From Lacinutrix neustonica (lineage in GTDB: Bacteria > Bacteroidota > Bacteroidia > Flavobacteriales > Flavobacteriaceae), in the NCBI RefSeq assembly GCF_026625145.1, contig NZ_CP113088.1, positions 2,335,501 through 2,399,500 of the forward strand: a DNA stretch of 64,000 bases, in the 5' to 3' direction. The notes beneath the pieces were generated by a model. That model searched no databases. It saw only the letters and a list, made by a program, of their open reading frames with translations, and was not told the origin of the DNA. The translations under genes were made by a program, and so were the position numbers. Within the stretch, counting starts at the first letter, position 1, and each line of letters opens with the position of its first letter. Below, in pieces: positions 39,390-51,386 of this stretch.

Positions 39390-41273
39390 ATGATTCAAAA
39401 AATAAAATTAGTTTTCAACCTTTTGAAAAACATGGGGTTGCGATATGTTTTATATAGAACTTATTTCGCGATTTCAACAAAATTAGGATGGCAAAAAAAA
39501 GACTTTCCTACCAGTCCTAAATTTAAAAAATTCGTCACTTTAGAAGAATGGCGGAACAATTTACCGCCCTTTTTTTCTTTGGAAAAAACATAAACAATCT
39601 TCCTCGAGAAAAAGACGAAAAATTAAAAAAGACTTTTGAAGATATTGAAAATGGACGCTTTACTTTTTTTAGTAAACAGAAATTCGACTTAGGGAAAAAT
39701 TATGATTGGATGACTAATCCCGTTACCAATCACAAATACAACAGCTCACAGCATTGGAGCGAAATTCAAGACATTTCCATTGAAGCTGGAGATATAAAAT
39801 TTGTATGGGAGAAAGCTCGCTTTTCATTTTTGTATGACATCATTCGTTACGATTATCATTTTGAAGAGGACCAATCGCAATTAGTTTTCAGTGAAATGGA
39901 AGACTTTATTGACAAAAACCCAATAAATCAAGGGCCAAATTATAAATGTAGCCAAGAAATAAGCTTACGGGTATTAAACTGGACATTTGCATTATATTAC
40001 TATAAAGATTCAGCCTTTTTAAATGATGCTTTGTTTCAGAAAATAATAAACGCAATTTATTGGCAATTACATCACGTATATAACAACATTCATTTTTCAA
40101 GAATAGCAGTAAGAAATAATCATGCCATTACCGAAACACTTACTTTGTATCTATCAGCGAAACTATTCCCGTTTATTTCGGAAACTAAAAAATGGAGTAG
40201 TAAAGGAAAAGCATGGTTTGAGCAAGAGATAGCTTACCAAATATATGACGACGGGACGTTCCTTCAGTTTTCTATGAATTATCATCGTGTCGTTGTGCAA
40301 TTACTTACCTGGGCATTGCAACTTTCAAAATTAAATAATGAGAAGTTTAAACCTGTAGTATACCAAAGAGCATCAAAATCTCTAGAGTTTTTAGAGGTGT
40401 GCTTAGATCCTGTTTCCGGTAAGTTACCAAACTATGGCTCCAATGATGGGGCATTATTTTTTAAGCTTACAAACGATGATTTCAGAAACTATAAATCAGA
40501 ATTAAATGATTTAAGATTAGCTTTAAAAAATGAAGCTTATGCTAAAAACGAAAGTGCCTTTTGGTATGGTTTAAAACATGAAAATATAGTGGACTATATT
40601 GCTCCAAAAGAAATAAATAGTTTCGATACCGGTGGTTACTACATAATACAAGATCAAGATGTAAAAACATTTATTAGATGTGGTAAGTATAAAGACAGAC
40701 CATTTCAAAGTGATAATTTACATATGGACATATGGAGTAATGGCAATAATATTTTAAGAGATTCCGGTTCTTACAAATACAATACTGAAAAGGAATTTTT
40801 AAATTATTTCAATGGGTGCGAAGGACATAATACAGTAAGTGTTTCACGGGAAAATCAAATGTTAAAAGGCAATCGCTTTATCTGGTATAATTGGATAAAA
40901 GAAGCACAGGCCAAATTAGTTAAAAACGACACGACGTATAACTTCACAGGAAGAATAAAAGCTTTCAAAAATATAGGAAATAATATTTACCATAACCGAA
41001 GTATTGACAAAAACATAGGTGAAAATAAGTGGCAAGTTATAGATGTTCTAGAAAATGTTGAAAACAAAAAGATATACCAATACTGGCAGATCAATCCGGA
41101 GTTTCAAGACCGTATTAAAATAGTGACTTGTGATGCCGCCCATCAGAAATTAGAGCCTATAATAGAAGAAAAATGGTTTTCTCGGTTATTATGGTGTAAA
41201 AGAAAAGTCAATAAGGCTTACTTTTGTAACCGATAAAAGTGGTTTTAAAACGACCATTACAATAGATAGTTAG
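39390..41273 (+). CDS. Second heparinase II/III / alginate-lyase-like protein; two frame lesions
   Basis: 627 residues after adding one T to a T-run at about 39570-39577 and restoring TCCGG at 41180 (EKWFSGYYGVKEKSIRLTF). N-terminal part: MGLRYVLYRTYFAISTKLG. Helical domain: NNHAITETLTLYLSAKL and NYHRVVVQLLTWALQL. C-terminal: DNLHMDIWSNGNNILRDSG and GHNTVSVS. It is similar in design to the protein at 27921-29853. Probable role: uronate-glycan cleavage or length control. Confidence 0.75.
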
Positions 41274-41277
41274 GTAT

Positions 41278-42523
41278 ATGCGTATTCTTTTAATTCATCA
41301 TGCATTTTTAGAAAAAAATGACGGTGGTGGTTCTCGTTTTAATGAAATGACTCAAGTGTGGGCAAACCAAGGGCACGAAGTAAGTGTTTTGGCGGGTATG
41401 GTGCATTACGCGACAGGGAAAAAAAACACGCGCTACAAAGGGAAATATTTTCACACAGATAAACAATTTTACAAAGGGGTAGATGTTTACAGGTGTCATG
41501 TCTCTGAAAGCTATAATGTTAGTTTCTTAGGAAGGCTTTGGGCTTATTTTTCTTTCGTATTCTCGAGTATTTACGCTGGTTTATTTAAACTGCATGGTAA
41601 GTTTGATGTAATTTTAGTGACTTCTCCACCCTTATTTGTAGGTATTACCGCCTATGTTTTATCATTCTTAAAAAGAACACCTTTTGTTTTTGAAATTAGA
41701 GATTTATGGCCCGAATCGGCAATAGATACTGGCGTTTTGCAAAATAAAGCCATTATTAAGTTTGCCTATTGGTTTGAAGGGTTTGTCTATAAAAGAGCAA
41801 AACTCATCAATGTACTTACACCAGCATTTAGAGATACTCTAATTAAAAAGAAAAATGTTCCTAAAGACAAAATTTTATTTATTCCAAATGCAGCCGACTT
41901 TACTCCGGCAGAAAGCGTACAAAAAGAATTTGATGCTATTAAATTTAAAACCGAACTAAATTTACATGACAAATTTGTTATCACGTATGTTGGCGCTCAT
42001 GGTGTTGCCAACCACTTAATTCAGTTAGTCGATACAGCCGAAAAATTAACAGACACTAATGTTGTTTTTCAATTAATTGGCTCCGGGATGGAAAAGGAAA
42101 TGCTTCAGAAGGAAGCCTTAAAAAGAAAATTAAACAATATAGTATTTAGGGACCCAGTTTCAAAAGCGGAGGTGTTTAAATATATTCTTGCTTCAGATAT
42201 GGGAGCATCTGTATTAAAAAGAGTGGATACTTTTAAAACCATATATTCGAATAAGACTTTCGATTATATGTCTTGTAAGAAGCCCATATTATTAGCGATC
42301 GAAGGCGTCTCAAAACAATTGATAGAAGATGCGAAATGTGGCATTTTTGTAGAACCGTGAAAACCCGGATGATATTGCCAGTAAAATACGTAAATATATG
42401 GTTAATATCGAGCAGATTAAAGATCAGGGGGGAAACGGTTACAATTATGCTAAGCTTCATTTTGAAAGAAAACAGCTGGCCCTGAAATATCTCGAAAGCC
42501 TTATTGAAGTGGCGAAAAAATAA
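41278..42523 (+). CDS. GT4 glycosyltransferase (WbuB-like); one frame lesion
   Basis: 414 residues after restoring CCGGA at 42355 (CGIFVEPENPDDIASKI); the sequence reads CCGTGA. N-terminal HHAFLEKNDGGGSRFNEM and LVTSPPLFVGITAYVLS, followed by FEIRDLWPESAIDTG, are typical of WbuB-type GT4 enzymes (often N-acetyl-fucosaminyl or related transferases). The GT-B C-terminal half has YVGAHGVANHLIQLVD. It precedes a phosphoglycosyl transferase by 5 bp. Confidence 0.85.
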
Positions 42524-42528
42524 AGTAT

Positions 42529-43134
42529 ATGTATACAACAGTTATAAAACCATTTTTCGACTTCTTTTCAGCATTAACCCTTTTGTTAATAGCTTCTCCA
42601 ATTTTTCTACTTCTCGTTATTCTACTATATATAAAGAATGAAGGAAAACCTTTTTTTACTCAAACAAGAGGTGGGAAAAACAATAAAATATTTAATGTCA
42701 TTAAGTTCAAAACGATGAATGACAAAAAAGGCGCCAATGGCGAACTGTTGCCAGATCACCTTAGGTTAACCAAAGTTGGAAGTTTTGTAAGAAACAAATC
42801 TTTAGACGAATTACCGCAATTATTAAACGTTTTAAAGGGAGAAATGAGTTTAGTTGGGCCAAGACCTTTTATGTCTGAGTATTTAGAATTATATACCGAT
42901 CATCAAAAAAGAAGACATGAAGTAAAACCTGGAATTACGGGCTGGGCTCAAGTGAATGGTAGAAACAGTATAAGTTGGCAACAAAAGTTTGAACTAGATA
43001 TATGGTATGTTGATAGACAATGCTTTTCGCTTGATTTTAAAATACTTTTTTTAACTTTGCTCAAAATCGTTAATCCTACTGATGTTAATCAAATCGGAGA
43101 AGCGACTACGGTTAAATTTAATGGTAAAAACTAG
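42529..43134 (+). CDS. Small phosphoglycosyl transferase (PglC-like)
   Basis: 201 residues. One re-entrant N-terminal helix (FFSALTLLLIASPIFLLLV), then VIKFKTMND, RNKSLDELPQLLNVLKGEMSL split around the Asp-Glu catalytic pair, VGPRPFM, and KPGITGWAQVNGRN. It starts glycan assembly by moving a sugar-phosphate to undecaprenyl phosphate. It is one of three such enzymes in the locus. Confidence 0.9.
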   Translation: MYTTVIKPFFDFFSALTLLLIASPIFLLLVILLYIKNEGKPFFTQTRGGKNNKIFNVIKFKTMNDKKGANGELLPDHLRLTKVGSFVRNKSLDELPQLLNVLKGEMSLVGPRPFMSEYLELYTDHQKRRHEVKPGITGWAQVNGRNSISWQQKFELDIWYVDRQCFSLDFKILFLTLLKIVNPTDVNQIGEATTVKFNGKN

Positions 43135-43139
43135 AGACA

Positions 43140-43916
43140 ATGGAATTTATAACAGACGTAAAATTAAGAACAGATAACCCTATAGAAGCCGCAAAAATTG
43201 TTAAAGAATCATTAGCGCAATATAAAGTAATTAAAATTATTCCGTAATGGTATTTGGGCGACTTAAGAGCGTTTTATGATGTCTTTGTAGATAACCTAGG
43301 GGATCCAATAAATATTGGTGAAGATTTCACAAAAGGAGGCGAACAAACACAAGAAAAATGGTTAGAAATTAGATACGACGCAGATATTCCTGATTTAGCA
43401 GCCTATAGACACAGTAAAAACGCACAACCATTACACACAGATGAATCGTATATCTCTAACCCTGCTGACGTTATGATGTTCTATGGAGTTAATAAGTCGA
43501 TCAAAGGCGGAGCTACTACTTTTATTGATAGTAAGGTATTGCTTAAATATATGGAAGAAAATGCATCCGATTTATTAAGTCGGTTGAAGACTACTGAAGT
43601 TAGATATAAAAAGGCAAATGAAGAACGAACAGAACGAATAATCGATTTTAAAGAGGATGGTCAAGTGCACTTTAATTATAACTACTATTGTGTAGACAGA
43701 GACGAAACAGAGGAAAATAAAGCCTTAAACAAGGAGTTTTTTGATTTTCTTGAAAACTATGTAGCGCATTCACACATGGTCGAAAAAGTAATATTAAATC
43801 CTGGTGAAGCCGTTTTGTGGTGGGATGAATTGGTGTTACATGGTCGTACATCTTACGAAGCAGAGAAAACGAACGATAGATTTATCCGGAAAACGGGTTT
43901 CAAGTGGAAAAATTGA
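43140..43916 (+). CDS. TauD/TfdA-type Fe(II)/2-oxoglutarate dioxygenase; in-frame TAA
   Basis: 258 codons with TAA at 43245 (KVIKIIP-stop-WYLGDLRAFYD); CCGTAA is probably CCGGAA. The iron motif HxD is in PLHTDESY and the distal His in ELVLHGRTSYE, with an Arg about ten residues later. Such enzymes hydroxylate or otherwise oxidise small substrates. Here it overlaps the following aldo/keto reductase gene by 13 bp, suggesting paired action on a sugar or lipid substituent. Confidence 0.7.
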
Positions 43917-44644
43917 AAAGCACTTTAAACTTAAGTTCAATTACTTTAGGAACGATGCGGTTTTTCGATAAGGCGCTAACTACGAGAGCAGTAGTGGATT
44001 TAATTGAAGCAGCATATAACTCGGGAATAAACACACACCATTCCTCTGTAGAATACAGTTCTTATCCATTATATACCGAAGCGATAAAACGTACTAGTTG
44101 TGCTAAAAACATAAAACATATCGTTAAATTATCTGCGCCACATTTTGAAGACACCAGCTTCTCGGCAAAACTATTAGAGGAACGGGTAAACCAAGAACTT
44201 GTTAATTTAAATGTAGAGTGTATAGATGTGTTACAGTGGCTTTTAAGATCTAAACCAATTAACGATTTAGAACGATTAAATACTTTAAAAAATAGTGAAT
44301 TAGAAATTGAAGATTGTTTTTTAAATTTGAAACAAAAAGGCAAGATAAAATCTGTTTTTAGTTTTCCATATTCTGTTCCTTTTGCTGAAGAAGTTGAAAA
44401 ACTTAGCCAAATAGATGGAATTATTTCTTATTTAAATAGACAAGAACAAGAGTACTCTAAGTTTGCGACAAACAATCCCTTTATTGCGATAAGACCTTTT
44501 TATGCAGGCGCATTATTAAAAAATTCTGATGATATAAAAAAAACGATAGACGATTGTTTAAGGTATATATCTACTCATAAATCGTTACTAACAACTATTG
44601 TTGGCATTAATTCAATTCAGCAATTAGAAGCTTTCAATAATTAA
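43904..44644 (+). CDS. Aldo/keto reductase family protein
   Basis: 246 residues. The (beta/alpha)8 pattern is SSITLGTMRFFDKAL, NSGINTHHSSVEYSSYP (position of the catalytic Asp/Tyr), HIVKLSAP (Lys) and VECIDVLQWLL. It is shorter than typical AKRs (about 300), and the exact Asp of the classic tetrad is replaced or shifted (HHSS). It overlaps the upstream dioxygenase. The substrate is unknown. Confidence 0.65.
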   Translation: MEKLKSTLNLSSITLGTMRFFDKALTTRAVVDLIEAAYNSGINTHHSSVEYSSYPLYTEAIKRTSCAKNIKHIVKLSAPHFEDTSFSAKLLEERVNQELVNLNVECIDVLQWLLRSKPINDLERLNTLKNSELEIEDCFLNLKQKGKIKSVFSFPYSVPFAEEVEKLSQIDGIISYLNRQEQEYSKFATNNPFIAIRPFYAGALLKNSDDIKKTIDDCLRYISTHKSLLTTIVGINSIQQLEAFNN

Positions 44645-44654
44645 AATTAAGTGT

Positions 44655-45257
44655 ATGTTTTTATATGGTGCTGGCGGTCATGCAAGAGTTATAATCGATA
44701 TTATTCAATGTTCGACTAATTATCAGATTGAGGGTGTTTATGACAATTTTTCATCCGATAAATTCCTACACCATATTCCTATAATTGATGTAGGTAAAGA
44801 GAAAAATAGTGATAGGGAAGTTGTTATTAGTATTGGAAATAATAGTATAAGAAAAAAAATCGCCCAATCATTTATGGCGAAATACATTTCTGTTATCCAT
44901 AAAAAGGCAGTTATTTCTAAATTGGAAGTTTTTATTGGAGAAGGAACTGTTGTGATGGCAAACGCTGTAATAAATCCTAACTCGACCATTGGTAAACATT
45001 GCATAATTAATACGGCTGCATTGGTGGAGCATGATTGTAAAATTGAAGATTACGTGCACATTGCACCAAATGCGGCATTAGCCGGAAATGTAACCGTTGG
45101 AGAGGGTACTCAAATAGGTTTAGGGTGCCATGTCATTCCGGGAATCACTATAGGTAAATGGTGTATTATTGGCGCGGGTTCAACGGTTATTGAAGATGTT
45201 CCTGACTTTTCAATTGTTGTAGGGTCTCCAGCAAAGTTTATTAAATTAAATAAGTAA
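44655..45257 (+). CDS. PglD/NeuD-type sugar O/N-acetyltransferase
   Basis: 200 residues. An N-terminal nucleotide-sugar binding segment (FLYGAGGHARVIIDII) is followed by left-handed beta-helix hexapeptide repeats (ANAVINPNSTIGKHCIINT, then VTVGEGTQIGLGCHVIPG) and the catalytic His in AALVEHDCKI. It acetylates the UDP-4-amino sugar made by PglE. With the next three genes it forms a bacillosamine-type set. Confidence 0.85.
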   Translation: MFLYGAGGHARVIIDIIQCSTNYQIEGVYDNFSSDKFLHHIPIIDVGKEKNSDREVVISIGNNSIRKKIAQSFMAKYISVIHKKAVISKLEVFIGEGTVVMANAVINPNSTIGKHCIINTAALVEHDCKIEDYVHIAPNAALAGNVTVGEGTQIGLGCHVIPGITIGKWCIIGAGSTVIEDVPDFSIVVGSPAKFIKLNK

Positions 45258-45268
45258 GTCCCTCTAAA

Positions 45269-45869
45269 GTGCTAAGAAAAAAGCAAAAAATAATAAAACG
45301 TATTTTTGATTTTATATTGGCAGCAATACTCTTGTTTTTCATCTGGTGGCTTATTGTAGTATTAGCTGTAATTAGTTTTTTTGATACCAAACAATCTGGA
45401 ATTATCATTCAAAAAAGAATAGGGTATAAAGGACTACCATTTAGTATCTATAAAATTAGAACCATGAAATCTTCTGATAATGAAAATGAATCAACAGTAA
45501 CAGCACGAAAAGATAAAAGAATAACTCAAATAGGGAGGTCTATAAGGCGATATAAATTAGACGAACTTCCACAAATTTTTAATGTTTTAATTGGAAACAT
45601 GAGTTTTGTTGGCCCTAGACCGAGACGTTCACGGTTATGCCGATAAATTAACTGGTGAAGACAGGGTTATATTAACTGTAAAACCGGGAATAACGGGTCC
45701 CGCTTCCATTCATTTTAAAAATGAAGAAGACCTACTTGAAAAACAGCAAGATCCTTTGGCATATAACGATACTGTTATTTGGCCCGAAAAAGTAATAATA
45801 AATAAAGCATATATTAAAAACTATTCTTTGTTTAAAGACATCAAATATATTATTAAAACAGTAACTTAG
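45269..45869 (+). CDS. PglC-like phosphoglycosyl transferase; one frame lesion
   Basis: 199 residues from a GTG start, after restoring CCGGA at 45620 (VGPRPDVHGYADKLTGEDR); the sequence reads CCGAGA. It has one N-terminal helix (FDFILAAILLFFIWWLIVV), YKIRTMKSS, KLDELPQIFNVLIG and KPGITGPASIHFKNEEDLL, typical of WcaJ/PglC proteins next to bacillosamine genes. It probably attaches diNAc-bacillosamine phosphate to the lipid carrier. Confidence 0.85.
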
Positions 45870-45874
45870 AACTT

Positions 45875-47003
45875 ATGAATCCAAAAATCAGGTTGTCTTC
45901 ACCTCATATGGGTGGTACAGAACAACACTATATAAAAGAGGCTTTTGACACGAATTGGATAGCGCCTCCGGGCCCAAATGTTACAGGTTTTGAAAACGAT
46001 TTACGAAAGTATTTAAATGAAGCGGTACACGTGGCTTGTTTATCCTCGGGAACGGCAGCAATCCATTTGGCATTAGTGCAATTAGGAGTCGGTTTAAATG
46101 ACGAAGTTATTTGTCAAAGCATGACATTTTCAGCTTCAGCCAACCCAATAAAATACCAAGGAGCTACCCCCGTATTTGTAGACAGTGAGAAAGAGACCTG
46201 GAATATGTGCCCCGTACACTTAGAAAGCGCCATTAAAGATAGAATAAAAAAAGGTACTAAACCAAAAGCCATCATTGTCGTGCATTTGTATGGCATGCCT
46301 GCCAAAATCGATGAGATTCAAGCCATATCAAAAGATTATAATATTCCTTTGGTTGAAGACGCAGCAGAAGCCTTAGGTTCGACTTACAAAGGGAGAAAAT
46401 GTGGTACTTTTGGAGATTTTTCAATATTATCATTTAATGGTAACAAAATAATAACAACTTCGGGGGTGGTGCCATGGTATGTAACACAAAGAATAAAAAG
46501 GATAACACCATCTTTTTGGCTACCCAAGCCAGTAGATCATGCCCCTCATTATGAGCATTCTCAAGTAGGATATAACTATAGAATGAGTAATATTAGTGCG
46601 GGAATCGGTCGTGGTCAAATGGAAGTTCTCGATAAACACGTTAATTTAAGACGTAAAATGAATGCTTTTTATAAGACACTATTTAAAGATATTGAAGGCG
46701 TCACAGTTTTAGAAGAATCTAATACAGAAGTGTTTTCAAACCACTGGCTAAGTTGTATTCTTATTAATGAGCGTGCTCCATTTACCGAGAGAAGCGCTTT
46801 ATGATAGTATGCTACTAGCGAATATAGAAACTAGACCGCTTTGGAAGCCTATGCACTTACAACCAGTCTTTAATAATGCGCCATATTACGGGTCAAAAGT
46901 TGGTGAAACGCTGTTTAATACAGGTTTGTGCTTGCCAAGCGGATCTAATTTAGCTCAAAGTGATTTAAATCGAATTGCTAAAGTAATAAACGGTCTATCA
47001 TAG
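45875..47003 (+). CDS. DegT/DnrJ/EryC1 aminotransferase (PglE-like); three frame lesions
   Basis: 376 residues after repair at 46460 (TTCGGG to TTCCGGG, NKIITTSGGGAM), near 46535 (apparent loss of GA in AGAGATCATG) and 46785 (CCGAGA to CCGGA, FTGEALYDS). PLP-enzyme features are LSSGTAAIHLAL, VEDAAEALGSTYKG and SFNGNKIITTSGGG carrying the Schiff-base Lys. It transfers an amino group to the UDP-4-keto sugar from PglF. Between the first two lesions the sequence is read in the wrong frame. Confidence 0.85.
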
Positions 47004-47098
47004 GTTTATTTTTCACTTATTTTAAAGGTATTACCTCCTTATATTTCTATATTGTAATTATAATTAAGATATTTGTAGACTGAATTGTAATTACCTAA

Positions 47099-49061
47099 AT
47101 GCTAAGAAAATTAAAACAAGCGGTATTTCAAGTCTTAGAATCTAGTCGTAAAAAGATAGATTTTAAGACAATTAATTATTTGCCACGTTGGGCCATTTTA
47201 TGTTTTGATACGGTCATTTTAATTATTGCTTTAATGACAACGAAACTCATTGTAAGCAGCTTAAAAAATATTAGCTACTTTTCCTTTTTTCCTACGAAAC
47301 GAGAATTAATAGTTGTTTTAGTTAATGTCTTGTTTTTTATCTTATTTAGAACGTATGCTGGCTTAATAAGACATTCCACTTTTATTGATGCGGTAAAGTT
47401 TTTTTTAGCTTCTGTTTCTACTTTAATTACTATTTTAGGGATTTATTTTATATATTATCTTTTCACGAGCACGCCTTTATTTGTTCTATCTGAAATACTA
47501 TTATATGCTATAATATCCTTTTGCGGATTGTTTCTTTTTAGAATTCTTGTCAAACAAATTTTTGAGACCTATTTGAATTACCAATATAAGGAAGATCAAT
47601 TAAATATTTTGGTATACGGAACAGACGAAAATGCGATTGCTATTGCAAGTGCCTTAAAGTCTGAAAAACCATCAAGATACAAAGTGTTGGGTTTTGTTGA
47701 TAAAGATGGAAAGAACAAAAGCAAAGAAATATTAGGCTTGCCAATCATTTATTTACATCGTAAAATGGCAACCATCCTTAGGGCATATAAAGCACAAGCT
47801 TTGATTATTGCAGATAATAACTTAACTAAAGATGAAAGTATTGTAATAATTGATAATTGTATTGATTATAATTTCAAGGTGTTTCGAGCGCCACTGATAT
47901 CAAATATAGAAACCAATAAGAGTCTCTCTAATCAAATCGAAAAAATTCAAATTGAAGACATTCTCGAGCGGGACCCAATTAAACTAGACAATAAATTAGT
48001 AGCTAAAGAAATTTATAATAAGTGTATTTTAGTTACTGGAGGAGCGGGCTCAATTGGAAGTGAAATTGCCGAGACAAGTTTCAAATTACAATCCCGTAAA
48101 ACTAATTATTTTAGATCAAGCAGAATCTCCGCTGTATCGTATTCAGTTAGAAATAAAAAATAATTTTCCGAGACCTCGATTTTGAAGCCATAATAGCAGA
48201 TGTAAGAGATAAAGCTAATATAGCCGAGGTTTTTAAAGAACACCTTCCGTAGTAGTGTACCATGCCGCGGCTTACAAACACGTCCCTCTAATGGAAAGCC
48301 ACCCGTCTGAGGCAGTGTTTACAAATATTATAGGTTCTAAAAATATTGCAGATTTATCCTATCAATATGAAGCAGAAAAATTCGTAATGGTTTCTACAGA
48401 TAAGGCCGTAAATCCGAGTAATGTTATGGGGGCTTCCAAACGCATTGCCGAGATTTATATACAAGCGCTTCAAAAGAAACCTAAACAAGATAACGGGTCT
48501 AAAACACAATACGTAACAACCAGATTTGGCAATGTTTTAGGATCTAATGGTTCTGTTGTACCACTTTTTAAAAAACAAATAGAAAAAGGAGGTCCCTTAA
48601 CAATAACACATCCGGATATCATTCGTTATTTTATGACCATTCCGGAAGCGTGTCAATTGGTTATTGAAGCTGGAGCAATGGGAAATGGAGGTGAAGTCTT
48701 TATTTTTGATATGGGCAAGGCTGTGAAAATAATAGACTTGGCAAAAAAAATCATCCGTTTGGCAGGCTTTATACCTTATAAAGATATCGACATTAAAGTT
48801 ATTGGTTTAAGGCCAGGGGAGAAATTATATGAAGAATTGTTAAACGACACCTCTGAAACATTACCAACATATAACGATAAAATTATGATTGCTAAAATTG
48901 ACAGTCATGAATATGAACTGGTAAATACCATGATTTTAGAATTAGCGGAAATAGCTAAAGAGGGTAGTAAAAATGAAATTGTTTTAAAAATGAAAGATCT
49001 TGTTCCCGAATTTTTGAGTATGAATTCAGACTTTGAGCGCTTAGATAAAAAAATTGTTTAA
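47099..49061 (+). CDS. CapD/PglF-type nucleoside-diphosphate sugar 4,6-dehydratase; three frame lesions
   Basis: 653 residues after repair at 48069 and 48168 (both CCGAGA) and 48247 (CCGTAG, most likely CCGGAAGTAG). There are four N-terminal helices (AILCFDTVILIIALM and following), a CoA-binding-like domain (LNILVYGTDENAIAIASAL), and an SDR domain with VTGGAGSIGSEIAGQVSNYN, YHAAAYKHVPLMESHP and STDKAVNPSNVMGASKR. It makes the UDP-4-keto-6-deoxy sugar that PglE aminates. With PglE, D and C the pathway is complete. Confidence 0.9.
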
Positions 49062-49095
49062 CTTATTTAGTAAATAAAATACCGAATCATTATAA

Positions 49096-50394
49096 ATGAA
49101 AATAGCAGTAATAGGAACAGGATATGTTGGTTTAGTGACCGGAACGTGTTTAGCAGAAACCGGAAATGATGTATTGTGTATAGACATTGATGAAAATAAA
49201 GTAAAGAAAATGCAGGCCGGTAAAGTGCCCATTTATGAGCCACATTTAGATGTGTTATTTGATAGAAATATAAAAGCCAATCGGCTTAGATTTTCTACAA
49301 ATTTAGAAGAAGGTTTAGATCATGGCGATATTATTTTCTTAGCCTTACCAACACCCGAAGATGAGGATGGTTCTGCAGATTTAAAGTATATTTTAGGCGT
49401 GGCGGAGGATATCGGAAAATTAATTAAAACCTATAAAGTTATAGTAGATAAAAGCACGGTACCAGTAGGGACATCAGATAAAGTTCAAGCAGCTATTGCA
49501 AAGAATGCAACGGTAGCATTTGATGTGGTCTCTAATCCGGAATTTTTAAGAGAAGGTTTTGCCGTAGACGACTTTTTAAAGCCGGAACGTATTGTGATAG
49601 GGGCAAGTGGCGATAAAGCTATAAAGCTTATGGAAAAACTCTATAAACCTTACGTACGATCGGGAAATCCAATTCTTATAATGGATGAAAAATCTGCCGA
49701 ACTCACCAAATATGCTTCGAATGCGTTTTTAGCAGCAAAAATAACGTTCATGAATGAGATTGCCAATTTTTGTGAAAAAGTAGGGGCAGATGTCGATAAA
49801 GTAAGAATCGGGATGGGTACTGATTCCCGAATAGGCAAACGCTTCTTGTTTCCTGGTATTGGTTATGGTGGGTCTTGTTTCCCTAAAGATGTAAAAGCAC
49901 TTCACAAATCAGGATTAGACAACAACTACCATTTTCAAATACTAGATGCTGTAATTAATGTGAATGCACGACAAAAACTGGTGTTGATTCCAAAAATTAA
50001 AGCCCATTTTAATAATAACTTAAAAGGAAAAAACATCGCTGTTTGGGGTTTAGCGTTTAAACCGGAAACAGACGATATTCGTGAAGCACCGGCGCTATAT
50101 ATTATTGATAGTTTATTAGAATTAGAAGCTAATATCATTGCTTTTGATCCGGAAGCGATGCCTAATGTGAAACGAAAACTGGGAGATAAAATACGTTTTT
50201 CTGAAACGATGTATGAAGCCCTAGAGAATGCAGACGCTTTAATTATTTGTACAGAATGGAGTATCTTTAGAACGCCCAATTTTGAAAAAATGAAGGCATT
50301 AATGAGTACTCCTATTATATTTGATGGTAGAAACTTATATGATGTTAAAGATGTGGAAAATGAAGGCTTTAATTACATATCAATAGGGAGATAA
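49096..50394 (+). CDS. ugd: UDP-glucose 6-dehydrogenase
   Basis: 432 residues, intact. It has NAD loop [28 protein letters not shown] and catalytic Cys in [16 protein letters not shown], with the C-terminal domain [20 protein letters not shown]. It oxidises UDP-glucose to UDP-glucuronate. It shares one base with the next gene (TAATG), so the two are translationally coupled. Confidence 0.95.
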   Translation: MKIAVIGTGYVGLVTGTCLAETGNDVLCIDIDENKVKKMQAGKVPIYEPHLDVLFDRNIKANRLRFSTNLEEGLDHGDIIFLALPTPEDEDGSADLKYILGVAEDIGKLIKTYKVIVDKSTVPVGTSDKVQAAIAKNATVAFDVVSNPEFLREGFAVDDFLKPERIVIGASGDKAIKLMEKLYKPYVRSGNPILIMDEKSAELTKYASNAFLAAKITFMNEIANFCEKVGADVDKVRIGMGTDSRIGKRFLFPGIGYGGSCFPKDVKALHKSGLDNNYHFQILDAVINVNARQKLVLIPKIKAHFNNNLKGKNIAVWGLAFKPETDDIREAPALYIIDSLLELEANIIAFDPEAMPNVKRKLGDKIRFSETMYEALENADALIICTEWSIFRTPNFEKMKALMSTPIIFDGRNLYDVKDVENEGFNYISIGR

Positions 50395-51383
50395 TGAGTT
50401 TAAAAAAAGTATTAATAACCGGGGCTGCAGGATTTTTAGGATCACATTTGTGTGATCGCTTTCTTAAGGAAGGTCATATTGTTATTGGTATGGATAATTT
50501 CATAACTGGGGACAAAAAAAACATAGCACAACTTCAAAACAACGCTAAATTTAGTTTTATAAATCATGATGTTACAGAGTTTATAAATATAGAAGGGGAT
50601 TTAGATTATATCTTACACTTTGCGTCCCCAGCGAGCCCAATAGATTATTTAAAAATTCCTATTCAAACATTAAAAGTGAGCTCCCTAGGAACGCATAATT
50701 TATTGGGATTAGCTAAAGCAAAAAAAGCACGTCTGTTGATCGCCTCAACATCAGAAGTCTATGGAGATCCATTGGTGCACCCACAAACAGAAGAATATTA
50801 TGGAAATGTAAACACCATAGGACCCCGTGGCGTTTATGACGAAGCCAAACGCTTCCAAGAATCGATAACTATGGCATACCATCGTTTCCATGGGGTAGAG
50901 ACAAGAATCGTACGCATATTCAATACTTATGGACCTAGGATGAGACTTAATGATGGCCGGGTGATTCCCGCTTTTATGGGTCAAGCGTTACGCGGTGAAG
51001 ATTTAACCGTTTTTGGAGACGGCATGCAAACGCGTTCCTTTTGTTATGTTGATGATCAAATAGAAGGCATCTATAGATTATTACTAAGTGATTACTCTAA
51101 TCCTGTTAACATAGGAAATCCACATGAAATAACCATTAGGGATTTTGCAGAAGAAATTATAAAACTTACAGGAACTAACCAAAAAGCAATCTATAAAGAT
51201 TTACCCATTAATGATCCCATGCAACGCCAACCGGACATTTCATTAGCAAAAAAACTATTGAGCTGGGAACCTAAAGTAGGGAGAGAAGAAGGTATGAAAT
51301 TGACCTTCAATTACTTTAAAAGCCTAAGTGAAAATGAGCTTTATAAAAGTGAACATAAAGATTTTACTAGTTATAATAAATAA
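50394..51383 (+). CDS. UDP-glucuronate decarboxylase (UXS-like SDR)
   Basis: 329 residues. It has [37 protein letters not shown] (Tyr-x-x-x-Lys) and [11 protein letters not shown], all typical of UXS enzymes, which convert UDP-glucuronate to UDP-xylose. Its coupling to ugd fits this role exactly. Confidence 0.9.
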   Translation: MSLKKVLITGAAGFLGSHLCDRFLKEGHIVIGMDNFITGDKKNIAQLQNNAKFSFINHDVTEFINIEGDLDYILHFASPASPIDYLKIPIQTLKVSSLGTHNLLGLAKAKKARLLIASTSEVYGDPLVHPQTEEYYGNVNTIGPRGVYDEAKRFQESITMAYHRFHGVETRIVRIFNTYGPRMRLNDGRVIPAFMGQALRGEDLTVFGDGMQTRSFCYVDDQIEGIYRLLLSDYSNPVNIGNPHEITIRDFAEEIIKLTGTNQKAIYKDLPINDPMQRQPDISLAKKLLSWEPKVGREEGMKLTFNYFKSLSENELYKSEHKDFTSYNK

Positions 51384-51386
51384 AAA

